A stretch of 64,000 bases of DNA from Pseudomonas sp. CFII64 (GTDB lineage Bacteria; Pseudomonadota; Gammaproteobacteria; Pseudomonadales; Pseudomonadaceae), in NCBI RefSeq assembly GCF_000416235.1, contig NZ_ATLO01000004.1, forward strand, positions 403,469-467,468, written 5' to 3'. The position numbers and the translations under genes are program-made. The stretch's first letter is position 1. Each line of letters starts with the position of its first letter. The notes below the pieces were generated by a model, which had not been told where the DNA came from, ran no database searches, and was given only the letters and a program-made list of their open reading frames with translations. This document shows, in pieces, positions 62,070-64,000 of this stretch.

Positions 62070-63359
62070 TCACGGCAAATCATGACTCGCATAAAACGCG
62101 CCGAGTACTTTCACCAGATGCGCCAGGTCGTGGCTGCCGGCCAGTTCACGAATCGAGTGCATGGCGAAGGTCGGCAGACCGATATCCACCGTGCGTACCC
62201 CAAGGTGACTGGCGGTGATCGGGCCGATGGTTGAGCCGCACGCCATGTCGCTGCGCACCACGAAGCTCTGCACCGGTACTTCTTCAGCCATGCACAGATG
62301 ACGGAAGAAACCGGCGGTTTCGCTGTTGGTGGCGTAGCGCTGATTGCTGTTGACCTTGATCACCGGGCCAGCATTGAGTTTCGGGCCATGGTTGGCGTCG
62401 TGCTTTTCGGCGTAGTTGGGGTGCACGCCGTGAGCGTTGTCGGCGGACACCAGCAACGATTTCTGAATGGTGCGCACGTAATCTTCGCCATTGGGCAGCA
62501 GGCGCTGGATGATCTGTTCCAGCATTGCGCCATCGGCACCGCAGGTTGACGACGAGCCCACTTCTTCGTGATCGGTGCAGACCAACAGGCAGGTTTCGTC
62601 GGTATCGGTGGCGAGCAGCGCTTGCAGTCCGGCGTAACAGGACAGCAGGTTGTCCAGGCGCGCGCCGGCGATAAAGTCAGCATTGAGCCCGATCACCGCA
62701 GCGCTCTGGGTATCGTAGAAACTCAGCTCGTAATCGAGCACAACGTCGGCGTTCAGGCCGTGTTCGCGGGCCAGCTGGTCGGTGAGCAGGGCGCGGAAGT
62801 CCGCACGTTCGTCTCCGGCCACTTGAGCGAGGATCGGCGGCAATTCGAGTTGCGGGTTGATCGGCCAGCCTTCGTTGGCGGTGCGATTAAGGTGGATCGC
62901 CAGGTTCGGGATCACCGCAATCGGCAGCTTGAAGTCGATCAGCTGGCTTTCGACCTTGCCGTCGCGACGGAACGTGACACGTCCGGCCAGCGACAGGTCG
63001 CGGTCAAACCACGGGGCGAGCAGCGCGCCGCCATAGACTTCGACGCCCAACTGCCAGAAACCCTGGCGCTGCAATTCAGGTTGCGGCTTGACTCGCAGGC
63101 ACGGACTGTCGGTGTGCGCGCCAACCATGCGGATACCGCCGGTCAGCGGCGACTGGCGACCCAGGCGGAACGCGACAATCGAAGAATCGTTGCGGGTGAC
63201 GTAATAGCGCCCGCTGGTTTCGGTGGACCAGGTTTCCCGCTCGTCCAGACGCTGAAAGCCTGAGGCTTCCAGGTGCTGAACGATGGTGGCAGTGGCATGG
63301 AACGGTGTAGGAGAGGCCTTGAGGAATTCGATCAGACCCTGGTTCAGCTCTTCGCGCAT
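62070..63359 (-). CDS. apeB: M18-family aminopeptidase
   Basis: A 429-residue zinc aminopeptidase of family M18 (aspartyl/DNPEP type), the length of ApeB. Metal-binding and catalytic parts are visible: His in [13 protein letters not shown], Asp in the [12 protein letters not shown] stretch, the catalytic Glu pair in [11 protein letters not shown], Asp in [14 protein letters not shown] and the last His in [12 protein letters not shown]. It releases N-terminal residues from peptides in the cytoplasm. Start at 63359 ([13 protein letters not shown]). Equivalent to PA3247 by order. The far side holds Pseudomonas repeats. Confidence 0.92.
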   Translation of the reverse strand: MREELNQGLIEFLKASPTPFHATATIVQHLEASGFQRLDERETWSTETSGRYYVTRNDSSIVAFRLGRQSPLTGGIRMVGAHTDSPCLRVKPQPELQRQGFWQLGVEVYGGALLAPWFDRDLSLAGRVTFRRDGKVESQLIDFKLPIAVIPNLAIHLNRTANEGWPINPQLELPPILAQVAGDERADFRALLTDQLAREHGLNADVVLDYELSFYDTQSAAVIGLNADFIAGARLDNLLSCYAGLQALLATDTDETCLLVCTDHEEVGSSSTCGADGAMLEQIIQRLLPNGEDYVRTIQKSLLVSADNAHGVHPNYAEKHDANHGPKLNAGPVIKVNSNQRYATNSETAGFFRHLCMAEEVPVQSFVVRSDMACGSTIGPITASHLGVRTVDIGLPTFAMHSIRELAGSHDLAHLVKVLGAFYASHDLP

Positions 63360-63517
63360 AAGTTACTCCAGACAGCAATGGCGCGAGTTTACCGTATTGG
63401 GGTGGGGCGTGTGATTGTGGGTTTGTTTTGGTCTCTTCAATCGCGAACATATCCATTATCGCGTCTGCTGAAATTATGGTTCCGCTCTTACAGCGGGTCA
63501 CTTTTGGCAAACGCCCG

Positions 63518-63723
63518 GATTGCCGGCCCAGCCAAAAGTAACCAAAAGGTCTCGCTCCTTTGTCCGGGTCTTCGCCAAGGCTCAGACTTCCCTCGCTCCG
63601 GCATTGCTCCGTGGGTCGCGGATTGCCGGCCCAGCCAAAAGTAACCAAAAGGTCTCGCTCCTTTGTCCGGGTCTTCGCCAAGGCTCAGACTTCCCTCGCT
63701 CCGGCATTGCTCCGTGGGTCGCC
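63518..63723. repeat. 103-bp perfect tandem duplication
   Basis: Two consecutive copies of a 103-base unit (63518-63620 and 63621-63723) that begin GGATTGCCGGCCCAGCCAAA and end CTCCGTGGGTCGC. The unit includes the common Pseudomonas intergenic word CCAAAAGTAACCAAAAGG. The two copies are identical as read, so the duplication is recent or maintained by conversion. Confidence 0.85.
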
Positions 63724-64000
63724 GCAAAGGGCCATCCCTGGCCCAGTGCGGCTAATTCGGCATCCATGCCCTGCCTTTTAATAAAGAGCAGCCACTACGC
63801 AATACCTGCGCTCGGCCGTCCACAAGTCGCAATTGTGTCGCCCATGCGTTCTGCGCACATTCACCGGCCCGAGATTTGCGATGAGTCAGGTGGAAAATAC
63901 CGCCTGAAAAATCCGCAACGCGGATTTGCCTTCCATGCCGCAATAGATCAGACACCACGGCACCGGAGTCGAAGGAACCGCCGCGAAGCGGGGGCCGGAC
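63724..64000. repeat. Repeat-rich intergenic DNA at the right edge
   Basis: No gene is supported. The last 36 bases are an inverted relative of the repeat at 3632-3665, and CGCAAAGGGCCATCCCTGGC resembles CCATCCCTGGCGC near 3700, so the same repeat family occurs at both ends of the window. The minus-strand frame 63752-63958 looks repeat-derived. Confidence 0.5.

Noticed and set aside
61738..62073. 111-codon minus frame
   Set aside because: Different frame from the 54-residue membrane protein and runs through a REP palindrome; low-quality composition.
63752..63958. 68-codon minus frame at the right edge
   Set aside because: Falls in the repeat family shared with 3.5-3.7 kb; such frames are often called hypothetical proteins but lack support.

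Overview
The window is chromosomal DNA from a fluorescent Pseudomonas. Three things point there. One block (about 42.5-63.4 kb: rdgC, fklB, CBS/EAL protein, prc, quinone reductase, HAD phosphatase, ABC operon, M18 aminopeptidase) follows, as I recall it, the P. aeruginosa PA3247-PA3264 order. The dsb block at the left end matches PA2477-PA2480. The intergenic spaces are full of the REP palindromes typical of the P. fluorescens/P. syringae lineage. The DNA is GC-rich and almost fully coding.

Layout. 0-6 kb: dsbD-dsbE-dsbG operon (minus) divergent from a two-component system that looks like the copper-responsive DsbRS; both sides carry a direct-repeat OmpR-type box. 6-11 kb: a DASS anion permease, pvdH (diaminobutyrate for pyoverdine, with a perfect PvdS-type promoter), a serine/threonine symporter and a small secreted SgcJ-like protein. 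11.5-19.4 kb: a minus-strand operon of FCD-GntR regulator, oligopeptide ABC transporter and gamma-glutamyltransferase, probably for uptake and cleavage of gamma-glutamyl peptides. 19.9-24.5 kb: an orphan type VI secretion effector of the VasX/MIX class with a membrane partner that may be its immunity protein.

24.7-42.5 kb is the most unusual part: an SCP2-JmjC oxygenase gene, divergent from two overlapping NRPS genes (C-A-T-E-C-A-T-C-TauD and C*-A-T), followed by an FpvA-like TonB receptor with an STN signalling domain. Adenylation pocket residues read by eye suggest Ala (epimerised), Gly and Asp. The fused TauD domain would make beta-hydroxyaspartate. The oxygenase and NRPS operons each have a candidate PvdS iron-starvation promoter, as pvdH does; the receptor has a weaker one. 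The locus lacks a starter module, thioesterase, exporter and sigma factor, so it must work with genes outside this window. It is either a remote piece of the pyoverdine assembly line or a separate hydroxyaspartate siderophore.

42.5-64 kb is mostly core genome: bile-acid-type symporter, rdgC, tRNA-Val and tRNA-Asp, fklB, a DnaA-box palindrome, a YkvA protein, a two-gene XRE unit, a c-di-GMP protein, prc, a quinone reductase, a HAD phosphatase, an ABC importer operon with an alkaline-phosphatase-family enzyme and a divergent GntR/UTRA regulator, an MscS channel, a 54-residue membrane protein and apeB. The right end holds a 103-bp perfect tandem duplication and a repeat family also found at 3.5-3.7 kb.
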